Below the pieces are notes generated by a model. That model was not told where the DNA came from. It saw nothing but the letters and a program-made list of their open reading frames with translations, and did not search any database. From NCBI GenBank assembly GCA_028023455.1, contig JAQFVV010012489.1, positions 2,235,881 through 2,299,880 of the forward strand: a DNA stretch of 64,000 nt, written 5' to 3'. Numbering within the stretch: position 1 is the first letter of the stretch; each line of letters starts with the position of its first letter. Source of the stretch: Epiperipatus broadwayi (taxonomy: Eukaryota > Onychophora > Udeonychophora > Euonychophora > Peripatidae). Made by a program: the position numbers and the translations under genes. This document shows, one piece after another, positions 1-12,325 of the stretch.

Positions 1-96
1 CTAAACTAAATTATTAATCCAAGTTAAAATAATTGTGAGTAAAGAAAATTTGACAATGTAAATGAAAATGTATACTTTTCATATAATAAAGATATA
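1..96. other. AT-rich sequence, no gene seen
   Basis: Low-complexity AT-rich DNA ending in an (AT)-rich run that leads into the hammerhead-type repeat at 97. No ORF, RNA gene or recognisable repeat boundary is visible. Confidence 0.5.
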
Positions 97-240
97 TATG
101 AGAGATAGTGACCTGGGCGAACTGATGAGTGCTGGTTCAGCACAAAATTCATCTTGGAGATCATTTGTCTCTTATTATATCTATTTAAGTGAATTTAAAA
201 AGAATGGGGCAGTATGGAGGTGTTTATTATATCTATAAGA
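97..240 (+). repeat. Hammerhead-type SINE copy 1 (partial)
   Basis: Copy of a dispersed short repeat. It has a CTGATGA block (122-128), a perfect 6-bp hairpin (GTGCTG/CAGCAC, 129-143), AAAA where a hammerhead needs GAAA (144-147), then a short segment and TTGG. The layout matches a type I hammerhead with minimal helix III. The G12 position is A, consistent with CpG decay, so this copy should be inactive. Its downstream part resembles the copy at 8955, not those at 19.2 or 44.2 kb, suggesting two subfamilies. Confidence 0.6.
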
Positions 241-2103
241 TATTACACATGAGAAAGAGAAAGGTTAATAACTCCGTGTGTGTAAAATAAATAAAAAAAT
301 CAGATATATTAATCTTTAACTGAGGTTTAAAGTTTATATTTGTGCTAGAGATAATCTCTAGTTTCGATAATGATTACTAATAATCATTATTGTATTTATC
401 TAAAATGGATGGCATCAAAGTTGTGAGTGGAGGAAGTTTGACAATGATAAATGAAAATGTAACAAGTTAAAATACTGAATGTGCATATATAATCATAATT
501 AAAAAGGGAACGTTTATTTGGTGGGTATCAATAAATATTAGCAAATATACTTTAATATCATCCCTAGCTAGCATATTACTTCCACTAACAGGTATCAAAA
601 GTCATAATGTATAATAATTCTGACTAGGCAAACTACAATGGGTTATATTATAAATAAATCAATGATAATAATGAGCGCGTAATGATCGGTTAATATCTAA
701 CGTACTAGAATTTCAAAACAGTGCTCAAGTATGGTGAGTAGCATTCTCCATTTTAATAATTTTCTCTCTGTGAAAAGTTTACTAAAACTCTAACATACAT
801 TGTCTCAAAACACTTGGCATATTATAATATAAATAACTTAAATTGAGATAAAATAATTAAAATAATAAATATATAGGCATAACCATAGTACAAAAGAATT
901 TAGATTAAGTAATTACAGTTAACTTAATTTAAAGAAGTAAATTATATTTATAGAGACAAATTCAGGCAAGATTTATACAGGTTTAGATTTATAAATGATT
1001 TTACTTTAAATAGATTCTTAAGAAATAAGAATAAATGTTCATTATATTTTATATAAGCTAGTTATAATTATTAAAATTAAAGGTTTAGAATTGATTAAGA
1101 GCTCTGTGGTTTTTGAAAAAAATATTACCAATCTTCTTTACTGCAGCTGGTATTTCAGGCACACCAGATAGTAGGCATAGTGGCACTCTTCTGTGGATAG
1201 ATCACATGGTTTAAGTTATCTTTTTTTTACAGCAGGCTGTGGCTAAAAATCTTCCATCTCCATGATGATGGTTACACCCTGTTGCAGCACGTAGGATGAG
1301 GTTCGAAATCACTATCTTTCTACAGAAAAAGCCCCCTAGTTCATCATTTCAAAGTTAAAATGGGCATTGATCCCGGTAGTTAAAATTTACAGAGTAAGGT
1401 TAAGAGTGTAAAAATATTGTATGATTATTATGGTATTATATGATTTTCAGATTCTATAATATTTTGTCAACAAGGTGCATTTAAAACTTGTAAATCCATT
1501 AGTACTTGTTTACTATCTTATTTTTTATTTATAAAATTGATTTAATTATTGTTTAAATTTAAAACCATGTATTTTAAATTTAACTTGGGCCATCTCAAAT
1601 TCCCTATAGACTGAATAGTTCCAGCTCAGTGGATTTTGTTATTTATAAAATACATTTTGAAAAAATATTATTGTAAAAATAAGATTTAAGAACCTCACTC
1701 ACACACTATATTAAACAGGTGCATAGTGGCATGATTTTGTTTACTACAACTTTAATTTAAAATTAAGAATTATTAAAACTTTTAAATAACATTTCTTTAT
1801 ATATGTATCATGGTGATAAAGATATGTGGATTTCATGCATATACATACGATTTCTAATATAAAATAACAAATTGAGTCATTTAACAAAATAAAATCCCTA
1901 ATTTAAAATATCTAAATTTAAAATAAAATATAGATGCTGTAATATATATAAACCAATGATATTACAGTCATTTATTCACATATATATGTGTGATGATATA
2001 TATATATAACTGTGTTCATGTTTATATACATGTACTCATAGAGTTCAAATCTGGCACAGATGGGGCTATGGGAAAAAATAGGTGAAACTTATATTAAGTC
2101 AGG
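241..2103. other. AT-rich sequence, no gene seen
   Basis: No coding region is supported. A slightly GC-richer patch at about 1140-1335 contains two TTTACAG/TTGCAG-like strings but no open frame with paired splice sites. (TA)n runs occur at about 1980-2010. Probably old, unrecognisable repeats. Confidence 0.5.
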
Positions 2104-2627
2104 AATATACCATTTTAAACAAAGGCAAAACTCTCCATACAGTAGTGCCACCCTGTGCCAAACAGAGTAATCAATGGATGCCAGAAGGCTTGTGCATAAA
2201 ATCCCTATCTAGTGCCTACTCATCCAATATTCCCAGACTAGTTTCTGGCTTGTGTCCATCATCAGTGAGGAGCCTTGGATCTGAGAGCACTGCACCTAGA
2301 ACTTAGCTTGTGGCCATCATCAGTGAGGAGCCTTGGATCTGAGAGCACTGCACCTAGATCTTAGGATCCTAAGATCTAGGTGCAGTGCTCTCAGATCCAA
2401 GGCTCCCCATTGATGATGGCCACAAGCCAGAAACTAGTCTGGGGATATTGGATGAGTAGGCACTAGATAGGGATTTTATGCACAAACCTTCTGGCATCCA
2501 TTGATTACTCTGTTTGGCACAGGGTGGCACTACTGTATGGAGAGTTTTGCCTTTGTTTACAACAATTATGTGCTAGTATAGAGATGGTGATCATGTGATG
2601 TTTAGTGGTTTAATATACCGTTTTAAA
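2104..2627 (+). mobile_element. Foldback retroposon, copy 1, with 16-bp TSD
   Basis: The insertion is flanked by direct repeats aatataccattttaaa (2104-2119) and the same with one mismatch (2612-2627). Inside is an inverted repeat centred on AGGATCCT (2363-2370). The right arm is about 193 bp (2367-2559). The left arm is about 251 bp and differs by exactly one extra copy of a 58-bp unit (2249-2306 and 2307-2364). A tail follows the right arm (2560-2611), containing GTGATCATGTGAT, which is also found in copy 2. No protein or polymerase is encoded. A long TSD of variable length points to target-primed reverse transcription, not a cut-and-paste MITE. The small ORF across it is a chance reading. 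Confidence 0.75.
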
Positions 2628-3499
2628 TATGTGTATGTGGAAATATTTAATATGTGGAGTTATCCATTTATAATTATTAATTAGAAAATACTTTACTTAG
2701 CATGATAAATATTTCCATCTAAAACATCCATTAAAAATATATTGCAGTGTATGTATGTATGTGTATTTACAAAAATTTTGTGGTCAGATTTTCATTAAAA
2801 AAAATTTGCATGCGTATATACAAACTACATCTAAGATTTAGCACAAAATATATAAAAGGATTATAGTTGTTAATGATTAGAAAGTTTATTTATTTATTTT
2901 TAATCAGACATCTAATTAATTATATGTCAAGTGCTTAAATACGTTTTTGGTAAGCAACTTTCTTTTCAAGTTCCATTAGACTAAGTTTAGATATTGAACA
3001 GATCCCAAAGATGAGAAAGCAGATGTTTTGTCAGTTTACTTTTATCCGTTTGACATGTTTCAAAAATTGTCAGTACTCCAGTACAAGAGATTTGTTTATT
3101 AGTAACAACTTACAGTAATATATGATTAAAAAAACAATAACATTATTAACAAATACATTCAGTATTCTTTGAATGTCAAACTACATTAAATAAATAAAAT
3201 ACTTTTATTTTATTTTAAATGGGTAAGGGGGCATCAGTTACAGCTTAAAACATTCAACATTATTATATGTAAAACTAATAATTCAATTGTTAAGGTTTGA
3301 GAAATGATAACAGGTTAGATAAATAGAAACTGAGGTTTATGAGTAATAGCATACATATGATTTAACAGTATCAATTAATATTATTTTCTAAGTATCGATA
3401 TCGTTTCATATATGTCGCATATTAAAAACATTTACAATTAGATGTACTTCTCTTTTGATAATTGAAGCTCGGAATAATACCCGTCTGAATTTAATTATT
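2628..3499. other. AT-rich sequence, no gene seen
   Basis: No ORF, splice-flanked exon or RNA gene is supported. A short (GTAT)n-like stretch lies at about 2752-2765. Confidence 0.5.
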
Positions 3500-3628
3500 T
3501 AAACAATATTTTTCTCCTCATGTGTCATAGCATCAGCCGGGAAGCGAACCCGCTATCCCGGGACAACTACTTGTAAAGGAGCTGTCGCTGACCTCTCGAC
3601 CACCAATGCTTGACTAAACAATATTTTT
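3500..3628 (-). mobile_element. Micro-SINE: tRNA-like insertion with 14-bp TSD
   Basis: The perfect direct repeat taaacaatattttt occurs at 3500-3513 and 3615-3628. The 101 bp between consist, on the minus strand, of a 5-nt leader, an 80-nt tRNA-like body and about 16 nt of tail with no poly(A). A TSD of this size is the mark of LINE-mediated retroposition. The insert is GC-rich compared with its surroundings. Confidence 0.75.
3530..3609 (-). pseudogene. tRNA-like sequence (anticodon TAC if real)
   Basis: Folds by eye as a cloverleaf: acceptor stem GCATTGG/CTGATGC (7 bp with G-T wobbles), a D arm, an anticodon loop TTTACAA (anticodon TAC, valine by code), a 12-nt variable region containing TCCCGGGA, and a T arm with loop TTCGCTT. 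Box A (TGGTCGAGAGG) fits the consensus exactly. Box B (GGTTCGCTTCC) has one change. No encoded CCA follows. The long variable arm, one mismatch in the anticodon stem and one in the T stem, and the flanking TSDs argue for a retroposed tRNA-derived sequence, not a functional gene. Confidence 0.6.
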
Positions 3629-5608
3629 ATTAGAAAGACTGTTATCATGTGCACAACAATTATAGGTTATTTAGAACAGGCATGGACAACATCACAAACA
3701 TTTAATGTAGCACAAAGTATATCAAAAATTAAAAAACAAAATACAACTTTTATATAACAAAATATAGAAATAAATTAATGAACTTATGTTTGCCTTAAGA
3801 TTTGCGCTGATAGCATTTACTAGCAGTTATACCGAACTATTTCATTATTTAATTGAAATTGTTACATATTTTAAAAAAATTAAAACTTCATTTATACCTT
3901 TTAAAATACATTCAAAACTGTTAGTTTGAATATTTCTAAAAACATTTAACAATTTCAATTAGAGTTCCATACTAACCTGTATGTGAATGTATTAAAAAAA
4001 TTATAAAGTTTGAACTTTTCTAAAAACATTTGACAGTTCAATTAAATGATAGAAATAATTAAACATATAACTATTACTGTATTTATGAATTTTAGTGATT
4101 GGATATGGGATCATTAGTTTTATTATTCTTCAGTTGAAAAGGAGAAGGGAACTAACTTTTCATTTTTGAAAAAGTGATTGGATGACAGAATAGCTGAGAA
4201 TGAATGAGTATACAAAATTTTTATAAATATATCCTACTGGTTTGTATTAATCATAAAGTAATAAAGTATTGAAAACAATTATAAAGCACTACATGTATCT
4301 TTCAGTCTATAAGTTGGCCATGACTGATTTAAAATAACTTTTTGTGACCATTGATGTAATAGTTGTATATGGATATGTGTAAATACTTTATGTAAACATG
4401 AATAATTAATGGACACCTAATGATAGTGTCATCCAGATTCCCAGACCAGTTTATGCCAACTGATCTTTTCAGTAACACTCATTGAATCACATATAACAAT
4501 CCAGAAAACACCTTTACGTTATAATATTTATTGATACTAAGGCTTTGAAATCAAATTAATCTGCATATACAGTTATATAGAATAGACACTAGATCAGTAA
4601 TTATAGGTCAAAAGAAAACATGATTTATCTAGCTTATATTTAATATCTGCATTAATTATAGTAATTTATTATCCATCATTATTTCATAATAAACGTTCAA
4701 CATCTTATGGTTTCTAAAACAAATCAATGTTTGTTTCACAATTATACATATATAATACAAATAAAATGTCTGTTAATTAAAACCTATTGTAATAAATTAA
4801 CTATTATATAGAGTCGTTCAATCTGTTGAAGTACTTTTAGTTAGCTGTTAAATTCATATACACGGCTTTGATATTAGATTAGAAATTTGATGACTTCAGT
4901 TATCTAATAACCATACACATTTTTAATCTTCTAGGAACAAAGATTATAAATTAATCCAAGTTAAGACAGATGGCCCTAAAGTAGTATGATGCAGAATGTT
5001 TTATATTGTTAATGCAGGTATTACAAGTAAGCTAAGAATCATGGGATGCTTTCTTATGTTAGAAACTATTTCACAAATCATCAAAAGTATTGCAAGTACC
5101 ATTAACATTCATATTATAAAAACTACAAAACTGTGAAAGCAGATTGATGAGTTTAAAGTCATATGTTGTTTAAAACTTCCAAGCTATTATCTTGAAAAGC
5201 ATAATATAAATAAAAGGGTTGCTGGATGTGTATATGCTATCCAGTATTTCTCACTAATAGAATAGCTTGAAGTTAATCTGAAAATTTGGGAGGCAATATC
5301 AAATAATGTTACATGAATTACACATTCTTAAATATATGATCTAAAATAGTGACATATAGAATAAATTACTGTTATCAAGACAGATGATAAGAGTAAAAAC
5401 AATCGTGATATTTTGCTTTAGTATAAAAAGATTTTTAAAAACTGATTATTCAAGTAAATCTGAAAAAGGAATAATGATTATGGAGATTTATATAATATAT
5501 TTAACATGTCACATGTTTACCATGATTTGAAACAATGAAAATGTAATTTTATTTCCTTTAATTAAAAAGAAAAAAAACATTACTTCATGAAATACACTTC
5601 GCATTACC
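3629..5608. other. AT-rich sequence, no gene seen
   Basis: Nearly 2 kb of AT-rich DNA with frequent stops in all frames and no recognised repeat or RNA. Confidence 0.5.
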
Positions 5609-6022
5609 TTTATTGATAGTGAAAACAGGCAAAACTCCATACAGTAGTGCCACTCAATGCCAAACCAGAGTAATCAATGGATGCCAGAAGGCTTGTGCAT
5701 AAAATCCCTATCCAGTGCCTACTCATCCAATACCCCCATACTAGTTTCTGGCTTGTGGCTTTCATCAGTGAAGAGCTTTGGATCTGAGAGCACTGCACCT
5801 AGATCTTAGGATCTAATGTAACCCTCCAACAGCCACCTTTTATCTCTACTTAATTACAAAACTATGAGAATAAAATTGAAAACATGATATTTTCAATCTA
5901 AGCTCAATAGCTTACTCTGGTTGGCATTGAGTGGCACTACTGTATGGAGAGTTTTGCCTGTTTTTAATAACAGTAATGTGCTAGCATAAGAAATAGTGAT
6001 CATGTGATTTTTATTGATAGTG
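5609..6022 (+). mobile_element. Foldback retroposon, copy 2, with 13-bp TSD
   Basis: Direct repeats tttattgatagtg at 5609-5621 and 6010-6022 flank this copy. The left arm (5622-5814) matches the left arm of copy 1 without the 58-bp duplication. The right arm is replaced by about 100 bp of unrelated sequence, and only its last ~50 bp (about 5915-5965) still pairs with the left end. The 3' tail with GTGATCATGTGAT is shared with copy 1. The different TSD sequence and length prove an independent insertion. Confidence 0.75.
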
Positions 6023-8954
6023 CATAGATATTACATTATTACCAAACATACCTAGCCATGTGAAGGCCCATGGTTTTTTAAAACTGGTTTTTTTAACAAT
6101 TTTTTTTTAAAAAATTAAAGTAAATTAAAAAAAAGATTTTAAATTTGAAAATTGTACATTGGATCAGTACAAAATACAAAACCACTTGGCTTTCAGCCTT
6201 TCATTTTTGTAATAATTGGTTGCTTTGACAATTTTTTTAAAAAAAATTAATATAAATTAAACAAAACATTTTAATTTTATATAAATTTCCAAATTTTAAT
6301 AAAGCTAAATTAAAATTTACATTTTTAAATATATCTGTTACCTTGGACAACATTACAGTTCAAATATATATTTACTGGAGTGCCTTCTGAATAAAAAAAT
6401 ATATTTTTTTGATATTTCATCAGCATGATGACTAATCGTAATAGTTTTTTTTTAGCTTTATTATATCGGAACACAAAAATCCAGCATTTGAGCCCATTGT
6501 TTTTGTAGTATTTTTAAAATTAAATATATTTGTAATATTGTTTTAAATTTGTTATTTATCAATTTTTTTAAAGATTTAATGTAAATGTTTTCTATTAAAC
6601 ATTGCTGAGTATGTCATTCATCTGAACTATAATTGGGGAATTAACAGACTAGCTGTCTCTGCAGTTGCGTGGGAACCTTAGCATGAAATATATACTATAT
6701 CTCTGTAATTAAAAGCATTCCTGATTTTTTTCCCAGCATTTTTTATTTAATAGTGGAATTATTTCTTCCATATAAATGTAGTGGTTATGAATTTGACACA
6801 TGACTTTGGACAAACATTCATACATTCACCAATCAGATAACAGAAAAAAATTGGAATTTTATGTATAAGGTATTTAAAAACTACATTTTTTGAAATAAAG
6901 TTTTAAATTTATTTATCTATTAGATTTGTTAATCAAAATTAAGAATTGTGTGTATACTAAGCTCACAATTTAATTTGAGACTCGATATTGTTTATTTAAT
7001 ATGTGTATTCAGTAGATTAAAGAAGTCTTTCAAATATTAAATAAACTTAATTTACAAAGAATAATACTTTCAAAAATACTTAAATAATTATTAATTATTC
7101 TTTATTAATTTAGAAATTATTATTTATTAATTTTTATAAACTTGTGTGTAAGTTTTGTTTGTTTTAACTATTTATTTCTCTGTTCATGTACTCAATCTTT
7201 TTTTTTATTTAAACAAGTCTATTTCAAATATATGGTTAAAAATATGAAATATTTTAATAGTTTTTAATTTGTATTTTGACGCAAATTAGTTCTCACCTGT
7301 TATGCCAACTCAAACTACTGGAGAAATGGGTAATAGTGATTTCCAAAAATTTTTAATCTTTTAAATTAGTTCATTTATGCTTTACATGTTTTATGCAAAT
7401 CGTTATAAATGCATTATGATTAATTATAATATTAGAAGCACTAATTCAATTAATTATTCCAGAACCATCTCCCAATTTAAAATTCATTGTAAGCTGAGAC
7501 ATATGAGATGTTTTGTCTATTCCAATTATGATATTCATTAAAACATTCCTGAAATTTAATGACATTCTTTACCAATGATATGACTCTTTTGGGATATGAA
7601 ACTTCAATATGTTAAAGTAATTTCTGATTATTAATCATTTGAATAATTAATTATTCAAATCACTTATTCCTAACGCCCCCCCCCCAAACAAAAGATCTAT
7701 TCATAGTGCATTGTCTATTAAGCAACTTAATGCTTTTATTTTTAATTGTTAGTTGAAATATATTTATTTAACACGACAAGATGAGAACAGTATATAGATG
7801 AGATGGAATAATAATTTGCTATCATCTTGAGCTGTTATTTTATGTAATAAGATGGAAGAGGCAATTGATTAAAAAAAAAAAAAACAGTTTTATTTATAAA
7901 TCAAGAAATAATCTGTCATTTCTCAAGGATAGCTCCAGTCTAGTCTCTTAAATAGTCTGGTTTCACTATCAGACTAAATTTTCACAGAGTTCTGAAATTT
8001 TAAGACAGCCACTCAGAAGATGATAGATTTGAATAATCAGGAAATTACAATATAGAATGTTTATGCAAACATAAAACGAATAATAGAAAATATGTACTTC
8101 ATCATGATAGTTTAAAAAATAATTTGATAATTCAGTTATTGCATTTTAAAAATATTTAAACATGACATATAAATTGAAACACTTTGGTAAAATTATTTAA
8201 ATTTAAAATCAAATTTCTCTATAGACAATGAATGTGTACCGATATATGGAAAGAGGTGTAGATAGACATAACACAAATATGTATTAAAATAGAAGTTTAG
8301 AGTTAGGAAAATATGTCACAGAGGAGTAGGTGAAGGATAAATTGCGAATGTTTATACTTTACATTAAACTATTAAAAATACATCTAAGAAACATTGATCA
8401 TCATCAATATAATGGACCCATTCACCGGCTCAGCCACTATAAAAGCTACTTAATGATTATTAATTTAATTATTTTTAAGATAAATTGAACATTATTTAGA
8501 TGACACTATCTTTTAGCATCTAAAAGAACCAATATCATTTTACATCCATGATGTATTCTCTTACTTTTTGTAAGCTCAGATCTATTGTTTGGATTTGAAA
8601 AATTATTAAGCATATAATAACAATATTATCAAGAAAACCCAGTAGTTGCAACATTAAAATGTAATGGTTCACATTAAATAAAATAAACATTATGATGATG
8701 ATAATGAAGTTAAATTCCACCTAATTAATCAAAAACATTAAAAAAAATTTTTTTTTTTACGTCCTTGTCATCACTTTATAGAAAGAATACTTCTGTATGA
8801 ATTACTATTTCTAATCATCATTATCTTGATGTACATTTATTACTTTAAAGATGTCTCTGAGGGATTGCATGGCTTCTCAGGTTGGAATGAATACAAACAG
8901 TAAAATAATATTTGATAAAATAATGTAATATTTATTTAATTAATTTAGTTAATA
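6023..8954. other. AT-rich sequence, no gene seen
   Basis: Almost 3 kb without supported genes. Homopolymer runs are frequent (poly-C at about 7675-7685, poly-A at about 7871-7884). Short ORFs are chance readings of AT-rich DNA. Confidence 0.5.
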
Positions 8955-9100
8955 TAAGAGGTAGTGACCTAGACCACCTAATGAGTGCTGGCTTAGCATG
9001 AAATGCATCTTGGGGATAATTTGTTTTTTATTGTATCTTTATTTATATGAATTTGAAAAAATATGTTATAGGATTGAGGTTATTTAATATAGTTATAAAC
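8955..9100 (+). repeat. Hammerhead-type SINE copy 2 (partial)
   Basis: Core block CTAATGA (8978-8984; one change from CTGATGA at the invariant G5), stem II GTGCTGGCTTAGCAT (8985-8999), GAAA (9000-9003), TGCATC, then TTGG. GAAA is kept but the core mutation should abolish cleavage. Downstream sequence aligns with copy 1. Confidence 0.6.
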
Positions 9101-10238
9101 ATTTATTTACTATAATGCTAAAATAAAATCAAGAAATTATTGCATATTTATTTGCAACTATCTTAAAATCATAAAATAAATAAAATACAAAAATATTAAA
9201 ATTATCAAATAATCATAAACATTAAATTTAAACACAAATCTCTAGTAATAAGAATAATTCAAATACAAAAAAAAAATCTTAAATATAATTTTTTTTTACA
9301 AAGCTTATATTCTATCTGTTATGAACATCTTTACAAAAATAGTTTTTCCTTATTTCAATTAATCTTTTTGGCCAACAATGACTGAAGACAATGGAAATGA
9401 GTCTCACTGTAGGCTTAGAATATGATAGGTCTTATGGTATAATTCTCTTCTTTTCTTACAGTGTATTTTTTTCTTTTTATGAGCAGGAAAGTTGTATCCT
9501 ATGCACATTCTGCATTCACATCTGGATAAATATCAAATGTTCACCTCTGTTTTTTTTTAGCCACATATGACAAATAACTTTTAAAGTAGCAAATATTGTC
9601 ATAATTTCACTTTTGGTGTAGTAATGAAAAATACACTTTGAACAGCCAGCTATTAATCAACAATTTAAAGCTGTTCTAACAAAGGAATTTGCAAAATAAG
9701 TATTTTTTCTACAGCCACTCTTTGTTTTACCAGAGGTAAATTTACAACAACTACTGCATGATATTTATTTTTTCTAGATGATAACAATCACTCTACTTTC
9801 ATTTGGCATTTTTCTTCTCTCTTACTGGAATCATTTTGCACCTTTTTCTTCTCTGATTCAAGATTAAAAACTAATTGTTTTCAGATCTATTTATACTTTT
9901 GCTCTGCTGCAAGAATATCATATCCAATTGTCCTAAAACTTTAATAGTATTTTTTCCTATTGACAATTATATTTACCACACATGGGACAAACTAATTAAT
10001 TCTATATTGACATGTTTTTTTCACAACAACTTTATCTCATATTCAAATACAATATTTTAATTATGCAAAACATGTTTCTTTCATATTCAGATTTTAGTAA
10101 TAGTTGTTTCCCAAACAATTATAAAATAATTTCAATTTATGCAGATTGGAAAGAAAGAGAAAGAAGAAAATCATAACTGACCTTCTAAATCCACTCTCTC
10201 CACTCTATAATTTTAATTCTAAATCATTTTCAATAAAA
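9101..10238. other. AT-rich sequence, no gene seen
   Basis: No supported gene. The stretch at about 9360-9760 is slightly less AT-rich and could be decayed coding sequence on the minus strand, but no family can be named from it. Confidence 0.4.
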
Positions 10239-10340
10239 TATATAGATTTATCCATTAACATTTTCACAAGAAAAAAAAAACTTATTTCATTAAAGCTCTT
10301 TCAGAAGATAAATCTGAAAGGTTATGGTATATATATATTG
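10239..10340. repeat. About 100-bp direct repeat, left flank of LTR element
   Basis: This stretch (start TATAGATTTATCC, end GGTATATATATATTG) is repeated with few differences at 16147-16246, immediately beyond the other end of the LTR element. Between it and the LTR lies a second small copy of the GGTATATATATAT motif. Confidence 0.7.
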
Positions 10341-10360
10341 TACTTATGGTATATATATAT

Positions 10361-12049
10361 TGTACTGGGTGGATTAAATGTTGTTTACCTACTGGCCTCT
10401 TAGGCAGAGAAGAACATACTCAGAGAGTATGTATGTCCAAATGATAGCTATAAAATATATAACTAGCATTACATTTCCAGGACATAACTTCTTCTCAACT
10501 GTTGAATTCAACCATGTTCAAAGCACTTTTTTGTTTTGCATAACACGGGCACCAGTTACTTATCCAGAAGATAAATAACACACTTTAAACAATGGCCACT
10601 AACTCAATGCCTAAGTTATACCCATGACTAGCTCAGCTACTTGTAATCAATAACAAATTATTGTTTTAATTTAGTGGCAAAAGAATTGACCGACAAATAA
10701 AGTTTTAAGTTTAAAGACAATTTAATTTAATTCACATTCATTAACCTAATTTTAAATATCTTATTTAACTAATATAACACACACACATTTATAATTTACA
10801 CACTATAACATCTTAGGAGAAAGCATTAAATAATTGAAATACAAAATACAATAAAATCACTATATACTAACGCATTAACACACACAACATTTTAAGCACA
10901 CATATTATAGTGCATTTATGTATGCTATAGAGTTCTTAAACTTGACTCTTGAGGCTTTACAAATGCAATGGCTACTTTAGAAATGAGTATAATAAAATGT
11001 TATTACCTAGGATTTTGAACTTGGATGCATCTTGCTGTTTGCTGCTTCTAATAAGATATCTCTAACTGGTTAGATTTGAAATTTTCTTGTGGAGATTTGA
11101 TGCTGATTATTCCGAGGCATTTTCTTTAAGACAATTAGATATCGAGCGGCTTCAGGTTGTTTTGCAGGTATCACTTTTATCGGGTAGGTTGGCTGTTTTC
11201 ATCGGACTTCAGGCCAGAGAAAGTCGTATGTTTTCCGAGGTTTTAACACTGCATTCTTGATTCCAGATATACAATAAGCTGATTGATATAACTCACTGAT
11301 AGATTGTACTGAACTGTTATCTTAAACGCAACTCTAATGCAACTCAAACTTGACTAATTGTTCGATAAAAAAATGACTATTTATATATAGGACGTGTTGT
11401 CATTTTGATATCCTCCAGCAATATCTGTTGTCAAAATTCCTTTGATAATCTTTTAATTACATGTTTTTGAAGATCGTTTAATTAGTAGCCATGCAAATGT
11501 GTTGTTTTATATTTTTAATTAGTAGCTAATCCTTTGGAGATAAGCTTTTTAAACCTGTTGTTTTTTTACATTCGTGATTAGTAGCCCATCACTGAACTTG
11601 TTTTATATTTTTAATATTTTAACTTTCATTAATTTTTTTAATATTTAATACGCATACATTATATTTACAGTCGCACGCTCATATATAATTTGAGATCCAT
11701 TCATTATTTAATTTTAAGATGAACCTTTTTTTCTTTCTTTAACTTAAATAAAAGAGATTTATGTTTTTAAACTTTTAACTTATATTTGAATTTAATAATA
11801 AGAAAAAAACCCTCTTTACTTCTTTTATGACACTTTTAATTTGACATTTCTAAAGACACTCCCCTCCCCTTCTAATTAATTAATTGTAACTTTTATTTCC
11901 ACAACACTTACACTTTTAATTTTACATTTACGAAAACAAACTGCAATAAAACTCTCAAACTTTTAATTTTACATTTTTCTTTTATGAAAGATTTTTATTT
12001 TAATAATTTTTTTAACAAAATTATTACGTGCCAACACAATGTTGGTACA
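10361..12049 (-). repeat. 3' LTR (minus-strand sense)
   Basis: 1689 bp, aligned end to end with 14441-16146. Carries the terminal TGTAC...GTACA inverted repeat. AATAAA-type and TATA-type strings are present, but AT-richness makes them uninformative. Confidence 0.8.
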
Positions 12050-12070
12050 TTACACCGCCCTCCTTTTGAG
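12050..12070 (-). other. Polypurine tract of LTR element
   Basis: On the minus strand this reads as a purine run AAAAGGAGGGCGGTG followed by TAA and the LTR start TGTACC. That is the expected position for plus-strand priming of an LTR retrotransposon, and it fixes the element's orientation as minus. Confidence 0.65.
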
Positions 12071-12202
12071 ACTAAAATGCATCATTTTTGACTATTTTGT
12101 CTCTGACAACTTTAATTCTTAATTCTAAATATTTATTAATTTTCTAAGTTTGCTTTTTAATATCTTTTACTTTACATGCTAAGGGCAATCTTCAATTATA
12201 CT

Positions 12203-12325
12203 TTATTTCTTTCGATGCTGGCAACATTGCTTACAATGGTCTAGTCCTGGATAACGACCACGAGGACAAACTAAATTTGTGGCACAGGGATCCTTTGGAA
12301 ACGAGGCGGATGTAGATTTGCTGGC
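12203..12325 (-). CDS. Cys/His-rich ORF remnant inside LTR element
   Basis: A short open frame with spacing C-x5-C-x11-C-x2-C-C-x-H, ending at a stop at 12203-12205 and preceded by a stop about 40 codons upstream. It is less AT-rich than its surroundings and lies between gag-like ORF and 3' LTR. It could be the end of a gag or accessory protein. It is not a standard CCHC knuckle, and no function is assigned. Confidence 0.35.
   Translation of the reverse strand, partial: ASKSTSASFPKDPCATNLVCPRGRYPGLDHCKQCCQHRKK

Noticed and set aside
2082-2306. 74-aa ORF on the plus strand and the 62-aa minus ORF at 5610-5798
   Set aside because: They are readings of the foldback retroposon arms in different frames; the two copies do not preserve one protein.
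9360-9760. Decayed DNA-transposase-like reading on the minus strand
   Set aside because: Short cysteine/lysine-rich echoes were not enough to name a superfamily, and no terminal repeats or TSDs were found.
10378-10578. 66-aa ORF at the LTR start (also at 14458-14655)
   Set aside because: Repeated because the LTR is repeated; the C-terminal parts differ by frameshift and the frame is on the strand opposite to the element's sense.
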